Shown here piece after piece: positions 34,836 through 43,127 of a stretch of DNA of 64,000 nt. Where the stretch lies: NCBI GenBank assembly GCA_025359205.1, contig JANYHD010000036.1, forward strand, positions 1-64,000, given 5' to 3'. The translations under genes and the position numbers were made by a program. Origin of the DNA: Gammaproteobacteria bacterium. GTDB taxonomy: Bacteria; Pseudomonadota; Gammaproteobacteria; Steroidobacterales; Steroidobacteraceae. Below the pieces are notes generated by a model that ran no database searches, was not told the DNA's origin, and saw nothing but the letters and a program-made list of their open reading frames with translations. How positions within the stretch are numbered: the first letter of the stretch is position 1; every line of letters starts with the position of its first letter.

Positions 34836-34873
34836 AGCGGCGGGTCCCTGCGCGGCGCAAGCGCGCCTGGCGA

Positions 34874-36136
34874 CTATTCGGCGATGAAGATCGTCGCGGG
34901 GTGCTCGAGCAGGTCGCGCAGCGCCTGGATCAGCCCGGCTGCGTCGGCGCCGTCGACGAAGCGGTGATCGAAAGAGGACGACAGGTTCATCATCCGTCGC
35001 ACGGCGATCGCGCCCGCCACGACCATGGGTCGCTCGACCGCGCGATTCACGCCGATGATCGCCACCTCGGGCATGTTGATGATGGGTGTGCTGGCGATGC
35101 CGCCCAGCTTGCCGAGACTCGTCACCGTGATGGTCGAGCCGCTGAGTTCTTCCCGGCGCGCCGAGCGGTCACGCGCTGCGCCGGTGACGCGGCTGATCTC
35201 TGCTGCCAGCGCCCGGAACTTCAGCTGGTCAGCATTGCGCACCACCGGCACCTTCAGGCCTTCACTGGTCTGCGTGGCGATGCCGACGTGCACGGCGCGG
35301 TGACGCAGCACCAGCTCGCGTGCGGCATCGTAATGGGCATTGCATTGCGGGTAGCGCTGCAGGGCCCGCACCAGTGCCGCGACGATGAAGGGCAGGTAAC
35401 TCAGCGGGGCGGCGCCCTTGGGCGCAGTCGCGTTGAGGTGCTCGCGCATGGCGTGCAGCGCGGAAATGTCCACTTCCTCGACATAGGAAAAATGCGGGAT
35501 GCTGCGCGCCGCCTCGCTCATGCGCTGTGCGATCACCCGCCGGATGCCGATCACCGGGATCTCCTCGACGCCCGCTGTCGTGGCCGCGGCCTTGGGCCGT
35601 GCGGCGCTGCCCGGCGCGCTGACCGCCGGCGCAGCGGTGCTGCCACTGCCGCCACGTGTGCTCAGTGCCGCCTGCAGGTCATCGGGCATGATGCGGCCGC
35701 TGCTGCCGGTGCCCGCCACAGTCGTCAGATCGAGGCCGGCTTCCTGCGCACGTCGCCGCGTGGCCGGGGAAGCGCGCACGCCGCTGATATCGGCTGCCGT
35801 GCCGGCAGCACCCGCACGCGCAACGGGTGCTGCTGCGACAGCGGCCGTAGCTGCGGCCTTGGCCGCTGGTGCTGGTGTGACTGCGGTGGCGGTGTCGCTG
35901 GTGTCAAAAATCGCGAGCTCTGCGCCGACTGCGATGACATCGCCGGGTTTGCCGTTGATCATCACCACGCGGCCGCTGACGGGCGCGGGTATCTCCACCA
36001 CCGCCTTGTCGGTCGACATCTCGACCAGCGGCTGGTCTTCCTTGAGCATGTCGCCGGGCTTGACCAGCCAGTTGACGACCTCGGCGGAGACCGTGCCTTC
36101 GCCCAGGTCGGGCAGTTTGAAGACGTGTCGGCTCAT
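34874..36136 (-). CDS. bkdB: 2-oxoacid dehydrogenase E2 (dihydrolipoyl acyltransferase)
   Basis: 420 residues. One lipoyl domain with the lipoylated Lys44 in EMSTDKAVVEIP, an Ala/Pro-rich linker, a peripheral-subunit-binding domain (RASPATRRRAQEAGLDL, GSGRIMPDDL-like) and the catalytic domain with FDHRFVDGADAAG, including the active His and DG. With the E1 genes upstream it forms the branched-chain 2-oxoacid dehydrogenase core. The ATG overlaps the E1-beta stop as ATGA. No E3 (lipoamide dehydrogenase) follows, so the cell's general E3 must be used. Confidence 0.92.
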   Translation of the reverse strand: MSRHVFKLPDLGEGTVSAEVVNWLVKPGDMLKEDQPLVEMSTDKAVVEIPAPVSGRVVMINGKPGDVIAVGAELAIFDTSDTATAVTPAPAAKAAATAAVAAAPVARAGAAGTAADISGVRASPATRRRAQEAGLDLTTVAGTGSSGRIMPDDLQAALSTRGGSGSTAAPAVSAPGSAARPKAAATTAGVEEIPVIGIRRVIAQRMSEAARSIPHFSYVEEVDISALHAMREHLNATAPKGAAPLSYLPFIVAALVRALQRYPQCNAHYDAARELVLRHRAVHVGIATQTSEGLKVPVVRNADQLKFRALAAEISRVTGAARDRSARREELSGSTITVTSLGKLGGIASTPIINMPEVAIIGVNRAVERPMVVAGAIAVRRMMNLSSSFDHRFVDGADAAGLIQALRDLLEHPATIFIAE

Positions 36137-37149
36137 TTGGGCTCCATCACGGCTTGCAGCGCCAGTGCGACGCGCGCCTGACCCGGGAAATATTCCCACT
36201 CGAAGGCGTGCGGGTAGGGCGTGTTCCAGCCGGCGACCCGCTGGATCGGCGCCTCGAGATTCCAGAAGCAATGTTCCATGACGGTGGCCGCAAGCTCGGC
36301 GCCAAAGCCCGCGAAGCGCGTCGCTTCGTGCGCGATCACGCAGCGGCCGGTCTTGCACACGGACGCGCACAGCGTGTCGACGTCGAGCGGCACCAGGCTC
36401 CGTACGTCGATGATCTCCGCGTCAAGCTGCAAGGCCTGCGCGGCGGCTGCCGCGACATGCACCATGGTGCCGTAGGCAATGATGGTGACCTGCGTGCCCG
36501 CGCGCACGATCTCGGCGCGGCCGAAAGGTACGGTGTAGTGATCGGTCGGCACTTCGCCCTTGGCATGCGTGCTCCAGGGAACGGCCGGCTTGTTGGGATC
36601 GCCGTCGAAGGGGCCGTTGTACAGGCGCTTGGGTTCGAACAGGATCACCGGGTCGTCGTCCTCGATGGCCCCAATCAGCAGTCCCTTGGCGTCATAGGGG
36701 TTCGAGGGCATCGCCACTTTCAGGCCGCAGACGTGCGCGAACAGCACTTCCGGGCTCTGCGAGTGCGTCTGGCCGCCGCGAATGCCCCCGCCGCAGGGCA
36801 TGCGCACCGTGACCGGCGCGTGGAAGTCGCCAGCGCTCCGGTAGCGCAGGCGCGCGAGCTCGCTGACGATCTGGTCGTAGGCCGGATAGACATAGTCGGC
36901 GAATTGCACTTCGGCAACCGGCCGCAACCCGTTCACTCCCATGCCGATGGCCGCGGCAATGATGCCACCCTCCGCGATCGGCGTGTCAAGCACGCGGTGC
37001 TCACCGTACTTGCGCTGCAGGCCGTCGGTGCAGCGGAACACGCCGCCGAAGAAGCCCACGTCCTGGCCGAGCACCACGACCGCGGGATCGCGTCCCATAG
37101 CGATATCCATGGCGGAGTTCAGCGCCTGGATCATGTTCATCTTCGCCAT
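36133..37149 (-). CDS. bkdA2: Branched-chain 2-oxoacid dehydrogenase E1 beta subunit
   Basis: 338 residues, normal length. Transketolase pyrimidine domain (MNMIQALNSAMDIAM, VVVLGQDVGFFGGVFRCTDG, LDTPIAEGGI, FADYVYPAYDQIVSELA) and C-terminal domain (VTIIAYGTMVH, IIDVRSLVPLD). It pairs with the E1-alpha gene 14 bp upstream to bind thiamine diphosphate and decarboxylate valine, leucine and isoleucine keto acids. ATG 37149 and ATG 37140 are both possible. Confidence 0.92.
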   Translation of the reverse strand: MAKMNMIQALNSAMDIAMGRDPAVVVLGQDVGFFGGVFRCTDGLQRKYGEHRVLDTPIAEGGIIAAAIGMGVNGLRPVAEVQFADYVYPAYDQIVSELARLRYRSAGDFHAPVTVRMPCGGGIRGGQTHSQSPEVLFAHVCGLKVAMPSNPYDAKGLLIGAIEDDDPVILFEPKRLYNGPFDGDPNKPAVPWSTHAKGEVPTDHYTVPFGRAEIVRAGTQVTIIAYGTMVHVAAAAAQALQLDAEIIDVRSLVPLDVDTLCASVCKTGRCVIAHEATRFAGFGAELAATVMEHCFWNLEAPIQRVAGWNTPYPHAFEWEYFPGQARVALALQAVMEPK

Positions 37150-37163
37150 GGGTGCTGCCGCGC

Positions 37164-38408
37164 CTAAACGGCCGCCGCCAGCTCGGCGCGCAGCAGCTCG
37201 CGCTCGCGGCGCAGGTGTTCGGGTAGTTCCTTGAACACGTCCTCGAACATCAGGTCGCGATCGAGCCGCGGGCCTTCGGTCAGCGTGCCGTACTTGACCG
37301 CTTCCTGCCATGCGGCACTGACCTGCGCGTCGAGTTCCTCGCTGAGCGCGGCGTGGCGCGCGTCCGACCATTCGCCCAAGCTGACGAGATGTTGCTTCAG
37401 GCGTTCGATCGGGTCGCCCAGCGGCCAGCACTCGGGCTCGTTCTTGGGCCGGTAGCGCGTGGGATCGTCGCTGGTGGAGTGCGCGGCGGCGCGATAGGTC
37501 ACCAGTTCGATCAGTGTGCCGCCGCCGCCGGTGCGGGCGCGATCGGCCGCCCAGCGCGTCGCTGCGTAGACGGCGAGGAAATCATTGCCATCGACGCGCA
37601 GGCCCGGCAATCCGTAGGCCGGGCCGCGTGCAGCGAAGGAATTTTGCTCGCCGCCGGCCGTGCCCTGGAAGGTGGAAATGGCCCATTGGTTGTTGACGAC
37701 GTTGAGGATCACCGGCGCGCGATACACCGAGGCGAACAGCAGCGCGTGGTGAAAATCGGCTTCGGCGGTGCTGCCCTCGCCAGTCCAGGTCGCAGCCACG
37801 TGCTCCTCGCCCTTGATGGCCGCCGCCATCGCCCAGCCCACCGCCTGCGGGAACTGCGTGGCGAGATTGCCGGAGATGGAAAAGAGGTTTGCTGCGGCGG
37901 AGTGGTACATCACTGGCAACTGCCTTCCCTTGCACATGTCGCGCGTGTTCGAGAGCAGCTGGCACATCAGTTCCACCAGTGGGCGTCCGCGCACCACCTG
38001 CAGGCCCTGGTTGCGATAGGCCGGGAACAGCATGTCGCCCGGCTGCAGCGCCATGCCGGCGGCCACCGACACGGCCTCTTCGCCGGTCGACTTCATATAG
38101 AAAGAAAGCTTGCCCTGGCGCTGCGAGCGCACCATGCGATCGTCGTACAGGCGCGTGAGCAGCATGTGGCGCAGGCCCACCTGCAGATCCGCGGGCTCGA
38201 GGCGCGGATTCCAGGGGCCTAGCGCGCGATGCTTGTCGTCGAGCACGCGGATCAGGCCGGTGGCGGCCGCCATGGTCTCGCGCCAGGAAGAAGTGGTTTC
38301 GGGCCGCGCCACGGCCCCGGCCGGCGACAGCTGCAGGTAGCTGAAATCCGGCGGCTGGCCCGGGCGCGCAGGCGGCGCCGGTACGTGCAGTCGCGATCGG
38401 GTTGGCAT
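37164..38408 (-). CDS. bkdA1: Branched-chain 2-oxoacid dehydrogenase E1 alpha subunit
   Basis: 414 residues. Thiamine-diphosphate motif GEGSTAEADFHHALLFASVY ... NNQWAIS, substrate region YRNQGLQVVRGRP, and the phosphorylation-loop equivalent TYRAAAHSTSDDPTRYR typical of the branched-chain (BkdA1) rather than the pyruvate enzyme. First gene of the E1alpha-E1beta-E2 operon. The ATG at 38408 lies 56 bp downstream of the -10 of a candidate promoter. Confidence 0.92.
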   Translation of the reverse strand: MPTRSRLHVPAPPARPGQPPDFSYLQLSPAGAVARPETTSSWRETMAAATGLIRVLDDKHRALGPWNPRLEPADLQVGLRHMLLTRLYDDRMVRSQRQGKLSFYMKSTGEEAVSVAAGMALQPGDMLFPAYRNQGLQVVRGRPLVELMCQLLSNTRDMCKGRQLPVMYHSAAANLFSISGNLATQFPQAVGWAMAAAIKGEEHVAATWTGEGSTAEADFHHALLFASVYRAPVILNVVNNQWAISTFQGTAGGEQNSFAARGPAYGLPGLRVDGNDFLAVYAATRWAADRARTGGGGTLIELVTYRAAAHSTSDDPTRYRPKNEPECWPLGDPIERLKQHLVSLGEWSDARHAALSEELDAQVSAAWQEAVKYGTLTEGPRLDRDLMFEDVFKELPEHLRRERELLRAELAAAV

Positions 38409-38463
38409 GTCGTCCTCGTATTCTTATGGCGCGGCCCGGCCCGGCTGGTGCGGCAACTGTTCC

Positions 38464-38493
38464 AGCATAGCGCGACGCAGGGGTTTGCCTCAA
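38464..38493 (-). promoter_or_regulatory. Candidate promoter of the bkd operon
   Basis: On the minus strand TTGAGG (38493-38488), 18 bp, TATGCT (38469-38464). Four of six matches in each hexamer. No operator was recognised beside it. Confidence 0.4.
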
Positions 38494-38523
38494 TTTTAAC
38501 GGACTTGGGCTATTCTGGCTCGC

Positions 38524-39531
38524 GTGTACATGCGCGCTTGTGTGCTCGATCGCGTCGGCGAACCGTTGCGCTTGCTGGAGCGGCCGCCACGGGCGGCGGG
38601 CCCGGGGCAGCTGCGCCTCGCGGTGCAGGCCTGCGCCGTGTGCAGGACCGACCTGCACCTGGTCGATGGCGAGTTGCCCGCCGCGCGGCTGCCGGTGATT
38701 CCCGGACACGAAATCGTCGCGCGCGTCATCGAAGTGGGACAGGGCGTCAGCAATTGGCGCCTGGGCGATCGCGTCGGTGTGCCGTGGTTGGGCTGGGCCT
38801 GTGGTGAATGCGCAGCCTGCCGCCGCGGTGCGGAAAATCTGTGTCCGGCTGCGCGCTTTACCGGTTGCAACCTCGATGGCGGCTTCGCCACGGAGATGCT
38901 GGCCGATGCACGCTTTGCGGTGGCGATCCCCGACCGCTATGGCGACACCGAAGCGGCGCCCCTGCTGTGCGCCGGGCTCATTGGCTGGCGCGCACTGCAG
39001 GCGGCTGGACCCGCGCCGCGCCTGGGCCTGTATGGCTTCGGTGCTGCAGCACACATCATCGCGCAGGTCGCGCAGGCGCGCGGCCAGGAGGTGTACGCCT
39101 TCGTGCGCCCGGGCGACGCGGCCGCCGCGGGCTTCGCGCGCTCGCTGGGCGCGGTGTGGGCCGGCGATTCGACGCAACCGCCGCCGCAGCCGCTCGATGC
39201 CGCGATCATCTTCGCGCCGGTCGGTGCGCTGGTGCCTCTGGCCCTGGCGGCGGTGCGGCCCGGTGGCACGGTCGTGTGCGCCGGCATCCACATGAGCGAC
39301 ATCCCGGGGTTTCCGTACGAGATACTGTGGGGCGAGCGCATGCTGCGCTCGATTGCCAATCTCACACGACATGACGCGGTGGATTTCTTTGCCTTCGCTG
39401 CCCGGCACCCCATCCGCACCAGCACCGTTTGCTACCCGGTGGATGCGGCCAACACGGCACTTGCGGACCTGCGCGCCGGCCGCGTCAGCGGCGCGGCGGT
39501 ATTGCTGCCCCAGGCGCCAGCTGTGACCTGA
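38524..39531 (+). CDS. Zinc-dependent alcohol dehydrogenase (AdhP-like)
   Basis: 335 residues, medium-chain dehydrogenase. Catalytic zinc ligands in CAVCRTDLHLVDGE and GHEIVARV; structural zinc Cys cluster CGECAACRRGAENLC. The Rossmann region is LGLYGFGAAAHIIAQVA, slightly unlike the usual GxGxxG. It oxidises alcohols or reduces aldehydes with NAD(P); the substrate is unknown. Start GTG 38524 or ATG 38530. Its 3' end overlaps the convergent DksA-like gene by 47 bp. Confidence 0.9.
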   Translation: MYMRACVLDRVGEPLRLLERPPRAAGPGQLRLAVQACAVCRTDLHLVDGELPAARLPVIPGHEIVARVIEVGQGVSNWRLGDRVGVPWLGWACGECAACRRGAENLCPAARFTGCNLDGGFATEMLADARFAVAIPDRYGDTEAAPLLCAGLIGWRALQAAGPAPRLGLYGFGAAAHIIAQVAQARGQEVYAFVRPGDAAAAGFARSLGAVWAGDSTQPPPQPLDAAIIFAPVGALVPLALAAVRPGGTVVCAGIHMSDIPGFPYEILWGERMLRSIANLTRHDAVDFFAFAARHPIRTSTVCYPVDAANTALADLRAGRVSGAAVLLPQAPAVT

Positions 39532-39916
39532 ATTCGGCGCGCACGGTCGGCTTCCGTTCCGCTTCGTTCTGGCACCGGAGGCAGCGGTCGGCTCCTGGTT
39601 GCACCAGCAGGCGTTCGCGGCCGATATCGCGCCCGCAGCTGGCGCACTCGGCGTAGTTGCCCGACACGATCCGCTGCAGGGCCGCCTCGGTTGCCGCCAG
39701 TTCCTCGCGTGCATGCACCAGTTCAGTGTTGGCGAGATTCGCCAGCGCATGCGCGAAGGCCTCGTCCTTGAGGTCGTGAACTTCGACAGCTGCCGACGCA
39801 CTGGCCGTGTCACCTGTGCGCGTGTGTTCGAGCAGCGCCGCGCGCAGTGCGCCACGCCGTTGCTGCAGTTGTGCCTGGCACTGCTGGATGTCACTGGCCG
39901 TCAACGCCGCAGTCAT
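39485..39916 (-). CDS. TraR/DksA family zinc-finger protein
   Basis: 143 residues with a coiled-coil N-terminal half (IQQCQAQLQQRRGALRAALLEH ending in an HDLKDEAF segment) and a four-Cys finger (CASCGRDIGRERLLVQPGADRCLRC). It lacks the acidic tip of true DksA and is closer to DksA-like small regulators. It may bind the RNA polymerase secondary channel. It is followed on the same strand by nothing close and preceded by the stress protein gene 20 bp upstream, so the two may be co-transcribed. The tail overlaps the alcohol dehydrogenase gene. Confidence 0.87.
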   Translation of the reverse strand: MTAALTASDIQQCQAQLQQRRGALRAALLEHTRTGDTASASAAVEVHDLKDEAFAHALANLANTELVHAREELAATEAALQRIVSGNYAECASCGRDIGRERLLVQPGADRCLRCQNEAERKPTVRAEFRSQLAPGAAIPPRR

Positions 39917-39936
39917 GGTGTAAACCCAAGCCTCGT

Positions 39937-40857
39937 CTAGGGCACGGGCAGGTTGGAAAGGAAGAACACGCCGCGCCGCGCGCGCGGCATGCGTGCCGCG
40001 AATCTCGGCGGCTTCACCACCAGCACGTCGCAGCGCAGGTCGTCGAGCAGCCGCTCGGCCGTGTTCCCCAGGAACAGGCGCTTGAGCCCGCGGCGGCTCA
40101 TCGCGCCCATGACCACGGCGCTGGCGCGCAGCCGCCGCGCGGCGGATGGCAGTAGCAGATCCGGATCGCCCTCGAGCAGGTGCGCGCGGCGCGGGTTGAT
40201 GCCGGCGGTGCGTGCATGGCGGACGAGCCCCTTGCGCCGGTCCTTGCCGAGCGGCGCCCAGGGCGCTTCCACCTGCACCGCGTGCAATGGCGCGCGCAGC
40301 GCGGCCGCCAGCGCGGCCGCGTTGCGGAGGATCTGGCGCTCCAGCGGCGCCGGCCGTGCCGATGCCTGCAGCGGATCGATCGCCGCCAGCACCGGCGCGC
40401 GTGCGCGGTGGCGTGCGGTCTTGATCAGCAGCAAGGGTACGGGACTCGCGCGCAGCAGTTCCCAGTCCGTGTAGCCCAGCAGCGCTTTCATCTGGTGATG
40501 GCCGCGCTTGTGCGCGACGATCAGGTCGGCGCCGATGGCCAGCGCGCGGCGCACCACGGCTTCGTAGGGCGGGAAATCCCACACCACGGACGTAGTGACT
40601 TTCAGCCCGCGTGCCCGCAGTGGTTCCGCCAGGCGTTCCAGCGACCGCAGCGCCGTGGCGCGCATGGCGCGCGTTAACGCATCCAGCGATTTGCCCGAGC
40701 CGTACAGCGTGTCGACGTACACGGGCGTGGACAGATCATGGAACAGCTCGAGTCTCGCACTGCTCCCAGCGGCAATCTTCGCGGCGCGCTCCACGACCAC
40801 GCTGTGGCGGACGTTCAGCTTGCGGACCGGAACCAGAATGACACGGAACCTGTACAC
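39937..40857 (-). CDS. Universal stress protein with two tandem Usp domains
   Basis: 306 residues forming two Usp domains (residues about 1-148 and 155-290). Domain 1 ends GADLIVAHKRGHHQMKALLGYT; domain 2 has ASAVVMGAMSRRGLKRLFLGNTAERLL, with the G-2x-G-9x-G(S/T) ATP-binding pattern best kept in the second. UspE-like organisation. The AT-rich 40.86-41.05 kb spacer upstream probably holds its promoter. The 20-bp gap to the DksA-like gene suggests a stress-response pair. Confidence 0.88.
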   Translation of the reverse strand: MYRFRVILVPVRKLNVRHSVVVERAAKIAAGSSARLELFHDLSTPVYVDTLYGSGKSLDALTRAMRATALRSLERLAEPLRARGLKVTTSVVWDFPPYEAVVRRALAIGADLIVAHKRGHHQMKALLGYTDWELLRASPVPLLLIKTARHRARAPVLAAIDPLQASARPAPLERQILRNAAALAAALRAPLHAVQVEAPWAPLGKDRRKGLVRHARTAGINPRRAHLLEGDPDLLLPSAARRLRASAVVMGAMSRRGLKRLFLGNTAERLLDDLRCDVLVVKPPRFAARMPRARRGVFFLSNLPVP

Positions 40858-41009
40858 GGCTCACCTCGGCGCTGCCTGGGCGGGTGCCCTCGTGGCTACA
40901 CTCGCGGTTCGGCGCGGCGCCGTCATCCGTAACTATGCGTAAGGGCCCGTGCCGGGCCACTGCGCCGGTCCCGTGGCGTGACGATTGCAGCAATCAAGAA
41001 CACGAGAAA

Positions 41010-41052
41010 AGATGTGTAAGATATTGATAGATAATATATAAATATCAGGACT
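41010..41052. other. AT-rich spacer upstream of the usp gene
   Basis: About 40 bp (gatattgatagataatata and its surroundings) with very low GC in a GC-rich region, between the modC stop and the stress-protein start. It could carry an UP element or a nucleoid-protein site, or serve as the modC end. No clear hexamer pair or terminator stem was seen. Confidence 0.35.
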
Positions 41053-42135
41053 CTACATGCGCTGACTGCGGAGCGAAGCGGCCTTGACGAGCACCCACAG
41101 CTCCTGGCCATTGTGCAGCTGCAAGTCGCGCACCGCCGCCTCAGTGACGCGCGCCAGTAGCGCCACGCCACCCGCGTCCACGCTCACCAGCACGTTGTGA
41201 GGCGCCTCGCGCTGCAGGCCCGTGACGATGCCCTGCAGTTGATTGCGAACGCTCAATCCCTGCGGTGGAGCGGTCGCCAGGATCAGGTCCCGCGCGAGCA
41301 GCTGCATGCGCACCCGCTCGCCGGCTCGCAGGCTTTCCATGGGCACCAACACGCGCCCCGCGCCGACACGCACGGCCGCCAGGCCCGCGGCCGCATCGAC
41401 GGATTCAACGCGTCCCTCAACCACGGCGCCGACGCCGTCAGGCCCGAGCAAAGCGCCGAGTTCGCTGCGCAGGCTGACCGCCGGCAGGTCACCTTGTGCC
41501 AGTACCCGGCCGGCCTCCAGCAGCACGACGTGGGTAGCCAGACGCACAACGTCATCGAAGCGATGCGTGACCAGGATCATCGGCAGCGCCAATTCATCTC
41601 GCAGGCGTTCGAAGTAAGGGAGGAGGTCACTGCGCCGTGCGGCGTCGATCGCCGACAGCGGTTCATCCAGCAGCAGCAGCCGCGGCTGCGCCAGCAGCGC
41701 GCGCCCCAACGCGACCCGCTGGCGTTCGCCGCCCGAGAGTTGCCACGTGCGCCGTTGCAGGAGCATTGCCAGCCCGAGCAGTTCGACCACGCGCGCAACG
41801 GGTATGCGCGGCGTAGCGCGGCCGGCGCGCCGCAGGCCATAGCTCAGGTTGCCGTCCACATTCAGGTGCGGGAACAGCCGTAGGTCCTGGAACACGTAGC
41901 CGATCCGGCGTGCCTGTGCCGGCACGTCGATCCCGCCGGCGGAATCGTACAGTCTTACACCATCCAGCTCGACTGTGCCGGCATCCGGTTTCTCCAGGCC
42001 CGCCAGCAGCTGCATCAGCGTGGATTTGCCGGCTCCGGACCGACCGAACAACGCCGTGATGCCAGGCGCGGGTGCGGTGAATGAGGCGTCGACGATGAAA
42101 TCACGGCGCTTGAACTGCACCGCCACTTCCAGCAC
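41053..42135 (-). CDS. modC: Molybdate ABC transporter ATP-binding protein
   Basis: 360 residues. Walker A GRSGAGKST, signature LSGGERQRVALGRA, Walker B LLLLDEPLSAID, switch His THRFDDV, then a C-terminal TOBE/Mop-like molybdate-binding domain (LSVRNQLQGIVTGL, VALLARVTEAAVRDLQL) that marks it as ModC. The GTG start lies 3 nt after the modB stop. With ModB it should import molybdate. ModC ends the unit; no ModA is present. Confidence 0.92.
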   Translation of the reverse strand: MLEVAVQFKRRDFIVDASFTAPAPGITALFGRSGAGKSTLMQLLAGLEKPDAGTVELDGVRLYDSAGGIDVPAQARRIGYVFQDLRLFPHLNVDGNLSYGLRRAGRATPRIPVARVVELLGLAMLLQRRTWQLSGGERQRVALGRALLAQPRLLLLDEPLSAIDAARRSDLLPYFERLRDELALPMILVTHRFDDVVRLATHVVLLEAGRVLAQGDLPAVSLRSELGALLGPDGVGAVVEGRVESVDAAAGLAAVRVGAGRVLVPMESLRAGERVRMQLLARDLILATAPPQGLSVRNQLQGIVTGLQREAPHNVLVSVDAGGVALLARVTEAAVRDLQLHNGQELWVLVKAASLRSQRM

Positions 42136-42138
42136 GGG

Positions 42139-42822
42139 TCAGCGCCCCAGCCGCTGGCGCAGGCCGCGCGCCAGGAGTTCCGCGGCAAACAGCCCCACCA
42201 GGCCGAGTGCAAAACTGAGCAGCGCGATGCGTGCGGCCTCGGTGCCGCCATCGGGCGTCTGCAGCGCCGAGTACAGCGCGATCGGCAAGGTGCGGGTCTG
42301 GCCCGGCACGTTGCCGGCGAAAGTAATGACCGCGCCAAACTCGCCGAGGCTCGCGACAAAGGCCGTCACCGCGCCGGCGAGTATGCCCGGAGCCATCAGG
42401 GGCAGCGTCACGCTGAGGAAGCGATCAATGGGACCGGCGCCGAGCGTGCGGGCGGCCTCTTCGAGTCCCCGGTCGACATTTTCAAGTGACACGCGGATCG
42501 TGCGCACCATCAGCGGGAAAGCCATGACCGCCGTTGCCAGGGCGGCGCCGCCGGTCGTGAACGCGGTGCGAATGCCAAAATGCTGGTAGAGCCAGTGCCC
42601 GATCGGTCCGCGCACCCCGAACAGCAGCAGCAGGACGTAGCCGATCATGACCGGTGGCAGTACCATCGGCAGGTGTACGAACGCATCGAGCAGCGCTCGT
42701 CCCGAAAATCGCCGGCGGGTAAGCAGCCAGGCCACTGCAATAGCCAGTGGCAGACTGCAAATCACGCTGCGCAACGCCACCTGGAGACTCAGGTCCAGCG
42801 CTTCGAATTCCGCGTCGCTCAT
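42139..42822 (-). CDS. modB: Molybdate ABC transporter permease
   Basis: 227 residues with five to six helices, the LPPVMIGYVLLLLFG segment and an EAA loop (LEEAARTLGAGPIDRFLSVTLPLMAP) characteristic of ModB/CysT-type permeases. The start is only 26 bp from the divergent GNAT-type gene, so the promoters must lie inside the neighbouring coding regions. The periplasmic ModA is absent from both sides and must be encoded elsewhere. Confidence 0.92.
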   Translation of the reverse strand: MSDAEFEALDLSLQVALRSVICSLPLAIAVAWLLTRRRFSGRALLDAFVHLPMVLPPVMIGYVLLLLFGVRGPIGHWLYQHFGIRTAFTTGGAALATAVMAFPLMVRTIRVSLENVDRGLEEAARTLGAGPIDRFLSVTLPLMAPGILAGAVTAFVASLGEFGAVITFAGNVPGQTRTLPIALYSALQTPDGGTEAARIALLSFALGLVGLFAAELLARGLRQRLGR

Positions 42823-42848
42823 GCGCGGGGATCTTACAGGAGTGCATA

Positions 42849-43127
42849 GTGTCCGAGACCCTGGTTGACAACGCTGCCGCGCAACGCTTCGAACTCGTGG
42901 TTCCGGGCGGCCTGGCTTTCATCGATTACCGCCGCTCGGGTACGGTGATATTCCTGAATCATGCCGAAGTGCCTGCCCAACTTGGCGGCCAGGGCCTGGG
43001 CACGCGGCTGGTGCTGGCAACACTCGAACTGATCCGCAGCCGCGGCGAACGGGTGGTACCCGTATGCTCGTTCGTTCGCACCACCATGGCCCGCCACGCA
43101 GAGTTCGACGAGTTGCGTGCGTCATGA
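42849..43127 (+). CDS. GNAT-like N-acetyltransferase (YjdJ type)
   Basis: 92 residues: [29 protein letters not shown], then the acetyl-CoA loop [20 protein letters not shown] and [15 protein letters not shown]. This is the short PF14542-type acetyltransferase. The GTG start follows AGGAG. It is the first gene of the malate-synthase operon and overlaps glcB as ATGA, suggesting a regulatory acetylation role, but the target is unknown. Confidence 0.87.
   Translation: MSETLVDNAAAQRFELVVPGGLAFIDYRRSGTVIFLNHAEVPAQLGGQGLGTRLVLATLELIRSRGERVVPVCSFVRTTMARHAEFDELRAS

Noticed and set aside
37582-39894. 770-residue open frame on the minus strand
   Set aside because: It runs through E1alpha, the divergent spacer, the alcohol dehydrogenase gene and the DksA-like gene in a wrong frame. 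GC-rich codon bias leaves stops rare. No domain is recognisable.
41010-41052. AT-rich palindrome considered as a ModE box for modBC
   Set aside because: It lies at the 3' end of modC, not upstream of modB, and does not match the ModE half-sites well.
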